Shown piece after piece: positions 17,192 through 27,259 of a stretch of DNA of 64,000 nucleotides. The translations under genes and the position numbers were made by a program. Within the stretch, counting starts at the first letter, position 1, and each line of letters opens with the position of its first letter. The notes below the pieces were generated by a model. The model was not told where the DNA came from. It saw only the letters and a program-made list of their open reading frames with translations, and searched no databases. The stretch is taken from contig NZ_CP069356.1 of NCBI RefSeq assembly GCF_016864375.1, positions 1,054,001-1,118,000 on the forward strand. Reading direction: 5' to 3'. This stretch comes from Microvirga sp. VF16. Its GTDB lineage: Bacteria > Pseudomonadota > Alphaproteobacteria > Rhizobiales > Beijerinckiaceae.

Positions 17192-19537
17192 TTAGGTGTC
17201 CTGCGAAGCTGATCCGGCGGCCACCGCTGTCAACGCGGTCATATTCACAATTCCTCTTACAGTCGCTGTGGGGGTGAGGATGTGAGCCGGCCTGGCTGCA
17301 CCCAGCAGGATGGGCCCGACGCTGATCCCCTGACCTGCCACGATCTTAAGAGCGTTGAATGTGGCATTCGCGGCATCGAGGTTCGGCATGATCAGGAGGT
17401 TCGCCTCCGCAGAAAGACGCGCATCGGGGAAGATGCGATTGAGCAACGGCTTGCTGAGCGCCGCATCGGCATGCATCTCGCCTTCAACCTCGAGATCTGG
17501 AGCACGGCGGTTGATGAGCTCAAGAGCGTCCCGCATCTTACGGGCGGCCGGGTCACTGGCGGTCCCGAAATTGGAGTGGGATATGAGAGCGGCGCGTGGC
17601 GTCTGGCCGAAGCGCCGCAGCTCGGCTGCCGCCAGTACGGCCATCTCGGCGATCTCCTCGGCCGACGGATCGAGGTGGATATAGGGATCGCAGATGAAAA
17701 CCGTGTGCCGCGGTAGTTGAAGCAGGCTCATCGCCGCGAAGCCATGGGCGTCCTCGGCCAGCCCAATCACCTCCTCAATGTAGCGTAGATGCTGGGTGTA
17801 GGCTCCGAACGTGCCGCACAGGAGCCCTTCCGCCTTGCCTCCGCAGAGCAGCATCGCCCCAATTAGAGTGCTGTTGCGCCGCATCTCGGCCGCGGCGACA
17901 TCGCGCGACAGTCCGTGCCGCTTGCGCCGCTGGTAATAGGTCTCCGTGGCTTCGGCAATGGCATCTTGGTCATCGAAACTGGCGATCTCAACGTGCTGGC
18001 CAGGTTGGATCCGAAGGCCGAGCGTTTTGATCTTCTGCGCTATTACGTCCGACCGGCCCACCAGGATTGGCATAGCAAGGCCCTCGTCGACGATCACCTG
18101 CGCTGCACGAAGGACACGATCATCCTCGCCTTCCGCGTACACGATGCGCTTGCGGCCGGACTCGGCCGCCGCGGCAAAAACGGGCTGCATCACCGTACCT
18201 GAGGTGTAGACAAACCGCTGGAGGGACCGTCGATACTCCTCTAAGTTTGGCAGCGGCCGGGTCGCAACGCCGCTGTCCATCGCGGCCTGGGCGACAGCTG
18301 GAGCGACCTTGGTGATCAGCCTTGGGTCGAACGGGCGCGGGATGAGATAGTCCGGACCGAAGCTGATATCCTGCGTGCCGTAGGCAGCCGTGACGACGTC
18401 CGACTGCTCGGCCTGGGCGAGTTCGGCAATCGCTCGCACCGCGGCGAGCTTCATCTCCTCATTGATGGTGCTGGCGCCGACGTCAAGGGCGCCACGGAAG
18501 ATGAAGGGGAAGCAAAGAACATTGTTGACCTGGTTGGGATAGTCCGAGCGCCCAGTCGCGATAATAGCATCGGGCCGGACCTCTTTCGCGAGCTCCGGTC
18601 GGATCTCAGGATCGGGATTGGCGAGTGCCAGGATCAGCGGCCTCTCCGCCATCGTCTTCACCATCTCGGGCTTGAGAACACCGGCAGCCGAGAGACCGAG
18701 GAAGATGTCGGCTCCCTCGACGATCTCGCCTAGCGTGCGAGCCGATGTCGAACGAGCATACTGCGCCTTCTGCTCGTCCATGGCCTCGGTGCGACCTTCG
18801 TAAACGACGCCCTTGGAGTCGGTAACGAGGATGTTCTCCTTCCGCACGCCCAGGCCAACCAGGATATTGAGACAAGCAATGGCCGCAGCACCGGCTCCGG
18901 AGCAGACGAGCTTGACGTCCTCAATGCGCTTGCCGACCACCTTCAGGCCGTTGAGGACAGCCGCCGCAGCGACGATCGCTGTCCCATGCTGATCGTCGTG
19001 GAAGACTGGGATCTTCATGCGCTCGCGCAGCTTCGTCTCGATCACGAAACATTCAGGCGCCTTGATGTCCTCGAGGTTGATGCCTCCAAAGGTCGGCTCA
19101 AGCGAGGCGATGATGTCGACGAGCTTATCGGGATCCGTCTCGTCGATCTCGATATCGAACACATCGATGCCAGCAAACTTGCGGAACAGGCAGCCCTTGC
19201 CTTCCATGACTGGCTTGCCGGCCAGTGCACCGATATTGCCCAAGCCCAGCACGGCCGTGCCATTGGAGATCACGGCGACTAGGTTTCCGCGCGATGTCAG
19301 GTTCGCAGCTTCGAGCGGATCGTCCTTGATGGCCAAGCATGCGGCCGCCACACCTGGAGAGTAGGCCAGCGCGAGGTCGCGCTGGGTGGTCATGTCCTTA
19401 GTAGGCAGGACCGTGATCTTCCCCGGGGTCGGGAAGCGATGGTAGTCGAGGGCCGCCTTGACCAGGATTTCATCTGCGCCTGGTTCGGATGGGTTAATCT
19501 CACCGCCTGATGTTTTGAAGTTTATTTCCTGGCTCAT
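17192..19537 (-). CDS. maeB: NADP-dependent malic enzyme with phosphotransacetylase-like domain
   Basis: 781-aa multimodular malic enzyme. The malic domain is at about residues 20-160 (TQRDLALAYSPGVAAACLAI), the NAD(P)-binding domain to about 430 (LVCSGAGAAAIACLNIL), and a C-terminal phosphate acetyltransferase-like domain at about 445-770. This is the usual layout of proteobacterial MaeB, in which the last domain is regulatory rather than catalytic. It decarboxylates malate to pyruvate and sits between lpd and dctA in a pyruvate-centred operon. Confidence 0.95.
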   Translation of the reverse strand: MSQEINFKTSGGEINPSEPGADEILVKAALDYHRFPTPGKITVLPTKDMTTQRDLALAYSPGVAAACLAIKDDPLEAANLTSRGNLVAVISNGTAVLGLGNIGALAGKPVMEGKGCLFRKFAGIDVFDIEIDETDPDKLVDIIASLEPTFGGINLEDIKAPECFVIETKLRERMKIPVFHDDQHGTAIVAAAAVLNGLKVVGKRIEDVKLVCSGAGAAAIACLNILVGLGVRKENILVTDSKGVVYEGRTEAMDEQKAQYARSTSARTLGEIVEGADIFLGLSAAGVLKPEMVKTMAERPLILALANPDPEIRPELAKEVRPDAIIATGRSDYPNQVNNVLCFPFIFRGALDVGASTINEEMKLAAVRAIAELAQAEQSDVVTAAYGTQDISFGPDYLIPRPFDPRLITKVAPAVAQAAMDSGVATRPLPNLEEYRRSLQRFVYTSGTVMQPVFAAAAESGRKRIVYAEGEDDRVLRAAQVIVDEGLAMPILVGRSDVIAQKIKTLGLRIQPGQHVEIASFDDQDAIAEATETYYQRRKRHGLSRDVAAAEMRRNSTLIGAMLLCGGKAEGLLCGTFGAYTQHLRYIEEVIGLAEDAHGFAAMSLLQLPRHTVFICDPYIHLDPSAEEIAEMAVLAAAELRRFGQTPRAALISHSNFGTASDPAARKMRDALELINRRAPDLEVEGEMHADAALSKPLLNRIFPDARLSAEANLLIMPNLDAANATFNALKIVAGQGISVGPILLGAARPAHILTPTATVRGIVNMTALTAVAAGSASQDT

Positions 19538-19620
19538 GGTTCCTCACTTTGGCACGGCTGGCGGCACGTGGTTTCCAAGACTTTCAGAGGCACGTTGCCT
19601 GTTCGCGCCCGACAATCAGC

Positions 19621-21774
19621 TCAGTGTGCCTTCTGTGGCTGCTTCTTCGGCATGTAGAGATCGGTGATCGTGCCCTCGAAGGCTTCCGCCGCCATGCCAA
19701 TCGTCTCCGAGAGGGTCGGGTGCGGGTGAATGGTTAGCCCGATATCCTGCGCATCCGCCCCCATCTCGATGGCGAGCGCGGCCTCCGCAATTAGGTCGCC
19801 CGCAGACGGCCCGACGATGCTGCAGCCGATAATCCGGTCTGTGGCTTCATCGAACAGAACCTTGGTGAGACCTTCGTCACGTCCAAGTGACAGCGAGCGA
19901 CCGCTTGCGGCCCAGGGGAACACTCCTTTGCCGTATTTGATCCCCTTCGCCCTGGCCTCGTTCTCGGTCAGCCCGACCCAAGCCACCTCCGGATCGGTGT
20001 ACGCCACCGACGGGATCACCTTGGCGTCGAAGAACGCGTTCTTGCCAGCGGCGGTCTCGGCGGCAACTTTGCCCTCGTGCACCGCCTTGTGGGCCAACAT
20101 GGGCTGACCGACGATGTCGCCGATGGCGAAGATATGCGGCACATTGGTCCGCATCTGCCGGTCGACCGGGATGAAGCCACGCTCGTCCACCACGATGCCA
20201 GCGTTTTCGGCCCCAATCAGCTTGCCGTTCGGTTTGCGACCAACCGCCACGAGGATCTTGTCGAACATGTCAGTAGCCGGAGCGCTGCCGCCCTCAAAGT
20301 GCACGGTCAGCCCGTGCCCGTTGGCTTCGACTCTGGTGACCTTCGCCTTGAGGTGGATGGCCTCATATTGTTTCGAGATCCGCTTCATCAGCGGGGTGAC
20401 AATGTCCTTGTCGGCGCCTGGGATAATCTGATCCATCAGCTCGACGACCGTTACCATGGCACCGAGCGCGTGATAGACGGTCGCCATTTCCAGGCCGATG
20501 ATGCCGCCGCCAATGACCAGGAGCCGCTGCGGGATACCGTCCAGCTCAAGTGCTCCCGTCGAGTCGATCACGCGCGGATCATCGTGCGGAATGAAGGGCA
20601 GCCTCACCGGCTCCGATCCGGCCGCGATGATGGCCTGCTCGAAGCTCACGATCTTGGTTGCACCGTCCTCCCATCTGACCTCGAGCTGATTCATGGAAGC
20701 GAACCGTCCGATCCCCGACACCACGGTCACCTTACGTTGCTTGGCGAGCCCGGCCAGGCCGCCCGTGAGGCGCTGCACCACGCCGTCCTTCCAACCACGT
20801 AGCTTCTCGATGTCGATAGAAGGCTCCGCAAAGCCGATTCCGTGCGCTCCCATGCTCCTTGTCTCGTCAATGACCTTGGCGGCGTGCAGGAGCGCCTTGG
20901 AGGGAATGCAGCCCACATTCAGGCAGACGCCCCCAAGGCTCGGCCAGCGGTCCACCAGCACGACCCTTTTGCCTAAATCTGCAGCCCGGAAGGCAGCCGT
21001 GTAGCCGCCCGGCCCTGCCCCGAGCACCAGCACCTCGGCATGGAAGTCGCCGGTCATAGCGACTGGAGGCTTTGCGGTTGGCGCTGGGGCACTGTGTCCA
21101 TTCCCTTTCGGTGCGGCCCGAGCCTCGAGCGCCGATGACCCGTAGCCGGCCTGGCCCTGGCCGGGCGCGTGGTTGCTGAGAGGTGCAACGGTGGCACTTG
21201 CCCCCCCCTCCATGACAGCGATCACGTCGCCTTGGGAGACACGATCCCCGACCTTAACTCTGACCTCCCCGATCGTGCCGCTGTGTGCCGCGGGCACCTC
21301 CATGGTTGCCTTGTCGGATTCCAGCGTGATCAACGGCTCGTCGACCTTGATCGTCGCTCCCGGCTGCACATGCACCTCAATGATTGGTACGTCCTTGTAA
21401 TCGCCGATATCCGGGATCCTGACTTCAATCGCCTCATACACTCCGCTGGGACTGCCGTAACCGGCTTGGCCTTGACCGGGGGACGGAGTGGCCTCCTCCT
21501 TGATCCGCTCCTTGGGCGGAGTGGCGGAGGCTCCCTCCGCGTCCAGAGTGACGATCAGATCGCCTTGGGATACTCGGTCGCCGGCCTTAACCCTGACCTC
21601 GCGAACAGTGCCAGCCGCTGTTGCCGGGATGTCCATCGTTGCCTTGTCGGATTCCAACGTAATCAGAGTATCGTCGACGTTGATCTTGCTGCCGGGGTGA
21701 ACATGCACCTCGATGACCGGGACGTCTTTGAAGTCGCCGATGTCAGGCAGGTGGATCTCGGTCATCGTGCTCAT
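19621..21774 (-). CDS. lpd: dihydrolipoyl dehydrogenase (E3) with two lipoyl domains
   Basis: 717-aa E3 of the pyruvate dehydrogenase complex. Two N-terminal lipoyl domains carry the lipoylation motif ESDKATM, each followed by a linker ending GQGQAGYGS. Then come the FAD motif GAGPGGYTAAFRAADLG, redox-active CLNVGCIPSK, the NAD site GGGIIGLEMA and the C-terminal HPHPTLSE dyad. One N-terminal lipoyl domain on E3 is known in some bacteria; two is unusual. Start at 21774; the frame runs open to 21876. It lies 28 bp after aceF. Confidence 0.93.
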   Translation of the reverse strand: MSTMTEIHLPDIGDFKDVPVIEVHVHPGSKINVDDTLITLESDKATMDIPATAAGTVREVRVKAGDRVSQGDLIVTLDAEGASATPPKERIKEEATPSPGQGQAGYGSPSGVYEAIEVRIPDIGDYKDVPIIEVHVQPGATIKVDEPLITLESDKATMEVPAAHSGTIGEVRVKVGDRVSQGDVIAVMEGGASATVAPLSNHAPGQGQAGYGSSALEARAAPKGNGHSAPAPTAKPPVAMTGDFHAEVLVLGAGPGGYTAAFRAADLGKRVVLVDRWPSLGGVCLNVGCIPSKALLHAAKVIDETRSMGAHGIGFAEPSIDIEKLRGWKDGVVQRLTGGLAGLAKQRKVTVVSGIGRFASMNQLEVRWEDGATKIVSFEQAIIAAGSEPVRLPFIPHDDPRVIDSTGALELDGIPQRLLVIGGGIIGLEMATVYHALGAMVTVVELMDQIIPGADKDIVTPLMKRISKQYEAIHLKAKVTRVEANGHGLTVHFEGGSAPATDMFDKILVAVGRKPNGKLIGAENAGIVVDERGFIPVDRQMRTNVPHIFAIGDIVGQPMLAHKAVHEGKVAAETAAGKNAFFDAKVIPSVAYTDPEVAWVGLTENEARAKGIKYGKGVFPWAASGRSLSLGRDEGLTKVLFDEATDRIIGCSIVGPSAGDLIAEAALAIEMGADAQDIGLTIHPHPTLSETIGMAAEAFEGTITDLYMPKKQPQKAH

Positions 21775-21802
21775 CACATTGTCTCCCAGAGCGCAGGTCG
21801 GG

Positions 21803-23076
21803 TCAGAGAACCAAGCGGCGAACATCCTCCAGCACATGCGCGAGATGGCGCGTGAACCGGGCCGCCAGAGCTCCATCGATCACGCGATGGTCGTACGACA
21901 CCGAGAGCGGCAGCATCAGGCGCGGCTGGAAGGTCTCGCCATTCCAGATCGGCGCCATTCGGGAGCGCACGACGCCCAGGATCGCAACCTCGGGCGCGTT
22001 CACGAGCGGCGTGAACGCCGTGCCCCCAATCCCTCCGAGGCTCGAGATCGTGAAGGAGGCGCCCTGCATGTCAGCGCCCCGAGCTTGCCGTCGCGGGCCT
22101 TCTTCGACACCGCGCCCAGTTCCTGGCTGATGTCGCCGATGCCCTTGCGATCAACATCCCGGATCACCGGCACGACCAACCCTTCCGGTGTGTCGACCGC
22201 CACCCCGATATGATAGTACTGCTTCAGGATCAGGGCGTCCTTCTCGGGGCTCAGCGAAGCATTAAACTCCGGGAACTCCTTAAGCGCCGACACAGAGGCC
22301 TTCATCAGGAAGGCGAGCAGGGTGATGCGATAACCCTTGTCCTTGGCGGCAGCGTCGAGCTCCTTGCGGTAGACGTCCGTCTCGGTGATATCCGCCTCGT
22401 CCTGATGCGTGACGAGGGGCACGTTGAGCCAGGCGCGATGGAGGTGCGGGCCTGAGATCTTCTTGATGCGCGGCAGCGGGCGCGTCTCGGTTGGGCCGAA
22501 TTTGGAGAAACCGACTGCTGGAATTTCCGGGATGCCCATCCCGCTCACCGGAGCAGGCGCCGAGACCGGCGCAGCTGGGCCTCGGACGGCCGCCTTCACA
22601 TCGTCCTTGGTGATCCGGCCCTTCTCGCCGGTCCCGCGGAGGGTCCCAAGATCGATCTCGAGTTCCCGTGCCAAGCGCCGCACGCCCGGACTGGCGTGCA
22701 CGTGCCCAAAGTCGGCCTGGGCTCCTGGACCATTCAGCTTCGCGCTGGCCGCCGCCGCGGCCGGCGGCGATGGCTGGCTGGCGGGTGGAGGAGATGGCTC
22801 CTGCTGCTCGATGAGTGACGATGGCTCAGGGACAGTGGCGTTGCCATCCTTCAGCAGGACGATGGGATGGCCCTCGCTGACCTTGTCCCCGAGCTTGATC
22901 AGCAGTTTCTCAATGATCCCTGAAGAGGGCGCCGGCACCTCCATGGTGGCTTTGTCGGACTCCAGTGACACGAGAGGATCATCCGCATTGACGGGATCCC
23001 CTTCTTTGACGTGCACCTCGACGATCGGCACATCCTTGTAGTCGCCGATGTCAGGGATCTTCACCTCGGTTGCCAC
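21803..23076 (-). pseudogene. aceF: dihydrolipoamide acetyltransferase (E2), frameshifted
   Basis: Starts at GTG 23076 behind AGGAGG (VATEVKIPDIGDYKD). The lipoyl domain (LESDKATMEV), the peripheral subunit-binding domain (ASPGVRRLARELEIDLGTL) and the first half of the catalytic domain are in one frame. At about 22073-22081 the frame breaks after KARDGKLGA and resumes one frame over as MQGASFTISSLGGIGGT. It continues to the catalytic YDHRVIDG and the stop at 21803. A single base appears lost. The gene is otherwise full length, so it may be a recent mutation or an assembly error. Confidence 0.85.
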
Positions 23077-23145
23077 GGCGTTCCTCCTGTGATCGGGCAA
23101 CCTCGTTGGGCGGGTCGCCATTTCGATGTCTTCACTACGCGATGC

Positions 23146-25806
23146 TCAGACTGTCCAGGGCGCGGGTTTCTCCGGATCGATGCCGTACCGGGCGATGGCC
23201 TTGGCCACGACGGTGGGCTTCACCGCTCCTTCGTCGGCAAGGGTTTTGAGCGCGGCCAGCGCAATCCAGCGGCGGTCGACCTCGAAGAAATCGCGCAGGC
23301 GCTTGCGATAGTCGGAACGGCCGAACCCATCCGTGCCAAGCACGCGGTAACGGCGCGGCACGAACGGCCGGATCTGGTCGGCAAACAGACGCATGTAATC
23401 AGTCGCGGCGACAACGGGTCCGTCGCGGCTCTCCAGGCAAGTTTCGACATGGGACTTGCGCGGCTCCTGTGTCGGATGAAGCAGGTTCCAGCGCTCGACC
23501 GCCATCGCCTCGCGGACGAGTTCCGTAAAGCCCGGGCAACTCCACACATCCGCCGCAACATTGAAGTCCTGCGCCAGCAGATCAGCAGCTGCAATCACCT
23601 CCCGCAGAATTGTGCCGCTGCCGAGGAGTTGCACCCGTGGGGCTTTCCCAGTCCCCTGCGCTTCCCGGAACAGGTACATGCCCTTCAGGATACCATGCTG
23701 AGCACCCTCCGGCATCGCGGGATGCTCATAGTTCTCGTTCATCACCGTCAGGTAATAGAAGACATCCTCCTGCTCCGCATACATTCGGCGCAGCCCGTCC
23801 TGGACAATGACGGCAACCTCATACGAGAACGTCGGGTCATAGGAGACGCAATTGGGGATCGTGGCCGAGAACAGATGGCTGTGGCCATCCTCGTGCTGCA
23901 GGCCCTCCCCGTTCAGCGTGGTACGCCCTGCCGTGCCACCGATCAGGAAGCCTCGCGCTCTCAGATCGCCGGCCGCCCAGGCGAGATCGCCCACCCGCTG
24001 GAAGCCGAACATCGAGTAGTAGACGTAGAACGGAATCATCGGCGTATTCGAGGTCGAATACGCCGTCGCGGCCGCAATCCAGGACGACATGGCGCCGGCC
24101 TCGTTGATGCCCTCCTGGAGCATCTGGCCGGACCTGTCCTCCTTGTAGAACATGAGCTGGTTGGCGTCCTCGGGCCGGTAGAGCTGGCCTACCTGAGAGA
24201 AGATGCCGAACTGGCGGAACATACCTTCCATGCCGAAGGTGCGGCTTTCGTCCGGCACGATCGGGACCACGTGCTTGCCGATGGTCTTGTCGCGCAGCAG
24301 CGTGTTGAGCACGCGCACGAACGCCATGGTGGTTGAGATCTCGCGCCCCTCCGTCGCCTTGAGCTGCGCCTCGAAGGCGGAGAGCGCGGGCACGTTCAGA
24401 GGATCCGACTTACGTCGGCGCGATGGGAGATAGCCGCCGAGCGCCTCGCGGCGGGCCTTCAGATAGCGCATCTCTGGGCTATCGTCGGCAAAGCGGATGA
24501 AAGGCATCTCTTGGAGCTGTTCATCCGTCAGGCCGATCTGGAAGCGGTCGCGGAACTGGCGCAGCACCGCCTCGCCCATTTTCTTCTGCTGATGGGTGAT
24601 GTTCTGGCCCTCGCCGGCTTCGCCCATGCCGTAGCCCTTGACAGTCTTAGCGAGGATCAGGGTTGGCTGGCCCTTGTGCTTGACGGCGGCTGCATAAGCC
24701 GCATAGACCTTGCTCGGGTCGTGCCCGCCGCGGGTGAGCTTCCAGATCTCGTCGTCCGACATGTCGGCCACCAGCGCCAGGGTTTCCGGGTAGCGGCCAA
24801 AGAAATGTTCGCGGATGTAGGCGCCATCCTTCGACTTGAAGTCCTGGTACTCACCGTCGACACATTCCTCCATCAGCCTGACGAGCATGCCGCTCATATC
24901 CTTCGCGAACAGAGCGTCCCAGCCTGAGCCCCACAGCACCTTGATGACGTTCCATCCTGCCCCTCGGAAGTTGGCCTCGAGCTCCTGGACGATCTTGCCG
25001 TTGCCCCGCACCGGCCCGTCGAGGCGCTGCAGGTTGCAATTGATGACGAAGATCAGGTTGTCGAGCCTCTCCCGTCCCGCCAGCGAGATCGCGCCGAGGC
25101 TCTCCGGCTCATCCATCTCGCCGTCGCCCATGAAGGCCCAAACCTTGCGGGCTTCAGTCTGGGCAAGGCCGCGGAAGTGCAGGTATTTCAGGAAGCGGGC
25201 CTGATAGATTGCCATGAGAGGGCCCAACCCCATCGAGACCGTTGGGAACTGCCAGAAGTCCGGCATCAGCCACGGATGCGGATATGACGACAGGCCCTTG
25301 CCGTCGACCTCCTGACGGAAGCTGAGGAGTTGCTCCTCCGTAAGGCGGCCCTCGAGAAAGGCACGAGCATAGACGCCTGGCGAGGAGTGGCCCTGTACGT
25401 AGACGAGGTCGCCGCTATGCTCATCCGAGGCGGCCCGCCAGAAATGCATGAAGCCGGTGTCGTAGAGGGTTGCCGCCGACTGGAAGCTGGCAATGTGGCC
25501 TCCGAGCTCGGAGGTTTCCTTGTTGGCCTTGAGCACGATGGCGAGGGCGTTCCAGCGGATGGCCGACCGGATCCGATGCTCGATGGCCCTATCGCCGGGA
25601 TGGGACTCCTGCCGCTCGACAGGAATTGTGTTAACGTAGGGGGTTGTTGCCGAGTACGGAACAGGAGCGCCCTTGCGTCGGGCTCCGTCTATCACTTGTT
25701 CCAAGAGGAAGTGGACTCTGTCGGGGCCATCGACCTCCAGAACACCATTCAACGAGTCGAGCCATTCTCTGGTCTCGATCGGATCAAGGTCGCGACTGCG
25801 GTCCAC
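23146..25806 (-). CDS. aceE: pyruvate dehydrogenase E1 component, homodimeric type
   Basis: 886-aa thiamine-diphosphate E1 that decarboxylates pyruvate and acetylates E2. It begins DLDPIETREWLDSLNGVLE, as in other AceE proteins. It has the ThDP/Mg motif GDGEMDEPESLGAIS through NCNLQRLDGPVRGN and the conserved FYVYYSMFGFQRVGDLAWAA. Full length. First gene of the leftward aceE-aceF-lpd-maeB-dctA run; its upstream region carries a direct repeat and a palindrome. Confidence 0.96.
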   Translation of the reverse strand: MDRSRDLDPIETREWLDSLNGVLEVDGPDRVHFLLEQVIDGARRKGAPVPYSATTPYVNTIPVERQESHPGDRAIEHRIRSAIRWNALAIVLKANKETSELGGHIASFQSAATLYDTGFMHFWRAASDEHSGDLVYVQGHSSPGVYARAFLEGRLTEEQLLSFRQEVDGKGLSSYPHPWLMPDFWQFPTVSMGLGPLMAIYQARFLKYLHFRGLAQTEARKVWAFMGDGEMDEPESLGAISLAGRERLDNLIFVINCNLQRLDGPVRGNGKIVQELEANFRGAGWNVIKVLWGSGWDALFAKDMSGMLVRLMEECVDGEYQDFKSKDGAYIREHFFGRYPETLALVADMSDDEIWKLTRGGHDPSKVYAAYAAAVKHKGQPTLILAKTVKGYGMGEAGEGQNITHQQKKMGEAVLRQFRDRFQIGLTDEQLQEMPFIRFADDSPEMRYLKARREALGGYLPSRRRKSDPLNVPALSAFEAQLKATEGREISTTMAFVRVLNTLLRDKTIGKHVVPIVPDESRTFGMEGMFRQFGIFSQVGQLYRPEDANQLMFYKEDRSGQMLQEGINEAGAMSSWIAAATAYSTSNTPMIPFYVYYSMFGFQRVGDLAWAAGDLRARGFLIGGTAGRTTLNGEGLQHEDGHSHLFSATIPNCVSYDPTFSYEVAVIVQDGLRRMYAEQEDVFYYLTVMNENYEHPAMPEGAQHGILKGMYLFREAQGTGKAPRVQLLGSGTILREVIAAADLLAQDFNVAADVWSCPGFTELVREAMAVERWNLLHPTQEPRKSHVETCLESRDGPVVAATDYMRLFADQIRPFVPRRYRVLGTDGFGRSDYRKRLRDFFEVDRRWIALAALKTLADEGAVKPTVVAKAIARYGIDPEKPAPWTV

Positions 25807-25833
25807 CGTGACCTCCCAGGCGCCTCCCGTCAG

Positions 25834-25879
25834 ACGCGGGTGCGCTGATTACTTAGACGTGGGTACGCTGATGACTTGG
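25834..25879. repeat. two tandem 23-bp direct repeats upstream of aceE
   Basis: Unit 1 (25834-25856) contains GGGTGCGCTGATTACTTAG and unit 2 (25857-25879) contains GGGTACGCTGATGACTTGG; they differ at 4-5 positions. They begin 28 bp upstream of the aceE start and could be tandem regulator sites in its leader or promoter. Confidence 0.6.
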
Positions 25880-25902
25880 GTTCGGCCGAACAGCTGTGCT
25901 GA

Positions 25903-25916
25903 CTAACCTAGGTTAG
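25903..25916. promoter_or_regulatory. perfect 14-bp palindrome, candidate operator
   Basis: CTAACCTAGGTTAG is a perfect dyad 97 bp upstream of aceE. The size and symmetry fit a dimeric regulator site, but no regulator gene is adjacent and the binding family is not known. Confidence 0.5.
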
Positions 25917-26246
25917 CTGGTTGATGTAAACTCAGCAGTAACGCATTCGGTTCCCCTTGTGAAAACTCAGCTGGAGAAGTTCTTGCAACCATTCTCCTCA
26001 GGCCTGAATATCTTCCATATCACAGCCATTCAGGACGTTAAGCAGGGCCTTACGACAGGATCCCAGCCGGGAATAAGCTAGGCTATCCGGCCTAGCATGC
26101 CGTGGTGAACAGGCTGTCCGATACCGAGTTCATGCGATCACTGCACGATGTCGCTTCACAAGGCCTATCGTTTGGGAGAGACTGTCTTCTGACAATGCGA
26201 ATGAACTTGAACCGGGACCGCGGCATTGAAAGCGAGGAAGGTTCTC

Positions 26247-27221
26247 ATGCTTCGATTCGCTGCGAAAATCTTCGCGATGCTTCTGGTGCTGGTTGCGGTC
26301 CATCGGCCCGCTTCAGCAGTAGAACCGCATTGGCCCCCATCGCTGACGATCGGCACTGCCTCGCCGGGAGGCACATATCACGCCTATGGCGAAGGACTCG
26401 CGCGCATTCTGACTCGTGTCCTTGACATTCCGGTGACGGCGCGAGCAACCGAAGGACCGGGGCAGAACATCCTCTTGCTGGAGACAGGCGAGATCCAGAT
26501 AGGGTTTGTCACCCTTGGTGTCGCTCTGCAGGGCTGGAACGGATCAGCTTCTTGGACTGGAGGCAAACAGCTGAGGACGATGCGTGCTCTCTTCCCCATG
26601 TACGACACGCCATTCCAGTTCATGGTCCGCGAGGAATCTGGGATCCGCTCAGTGGGCGAACTCAATGGTAAGCGCGTCGGGATCGGCCCGCAGGGTGGCA
26701 CATCGGGAGTCTACATCCCCGAATTCTTCAAGGTTTTGAAAGTTGACGCCTCACTTGCTCATGGCGGCTGGGCTGACGTGGCGAACCAGGTGCAGGCTGG
26801 AACCCTTGATGCACTCGCAGTGGCAGCTGGCGTTCCATTCCCCTCCTTTATTGATCTCGAACGAAAGGGAAGAGTCCGTTACGTTCCGCTTACTCAGCAA
26901 CAGATCCTCGATCTGCGTCTCGCCATGCCCGAGCTTGGAGCCTCTGTGGTCGGAGCAGGCACCTACCCGTCACTGAGGAGCAACTACGGGACGGTCGGGC
27001 TCTACAACTTCGCGGTTGCTCATCGTGATGTTCCCGCGGACCTCGCTCACGCGATCCTTGAGGCGGTCTTCGCGAACCATGACGAGCTGGTTGAGGTCCA
27101 CTCGGCCGCAGCCGAGACGGTGCCGGGGAACTTCACCCGCAATACCTTTCTCCCGTTTCACGACGGTGCAAGCCGCTGGTATCAGAACAAGGGTGTTCTC
27201 GGCGTCATGCGAGGTGATTGA
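26247..27221 (+). CDS. TAXI-family TRAP receptor protein
   Basis: 324-aa periplasmic solute-binding protein of the TRAP-associated extracytoplasmic immunogenic (TAXI) family. A signal peptide ends near HRPASA; then LTIGTASPGGTYHAYGEGLA and VGIGPQGGTSGVY mark the family. Start at 26247 behind GAGGAAGG. No fused DctQM permease follows; an IS110 element begins 39 bp downstream, so the transporter is either split or lost. Confidence 0.87.
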   Translation: MLRFAAKIFAMLLVLVAVHRPASAVEPHWPPSLTIGTASPGGTYHAYGEGLARILTRVLDIPVTARATEGPGQNILLLETGEIQIGFVTLGVALQGWNGSASWTGGKQLRTMRALFPMYDTPFQFMVREESGIRSVGELNGKRVGIGPQGGTSGVYIPEFFKVLKVDASLAHGGWADVANQVQAGTLDALAVAAGVPFPSFIDLERKGRVRYVPLTQQQILDLRLAMPELGASVVGAGTYPSLRSNYGTVGLYNFAVAHRDVPADLAHAILEAVFANHDELVEVHSAAAETVPGNFTRNTFLPFHDGASRWYQNKGVLGVMRGD

Positions 27222-27259
27222 GCAGATTTGTGAGGAAGTGAAAGTGCGGTGCTGTCCTG

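Larger units (their letters stand above)
25807..26246. other. divergent intergenic region, aceE / TAXI receptor
   Basis: 440 bp between divergent genes. It contains the tandem repeat and palindrome listed separately near aceE, and the GAGGAAGG ribosome site just before the receptor start. No convincing gene was seen. Confidence 0.6.
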
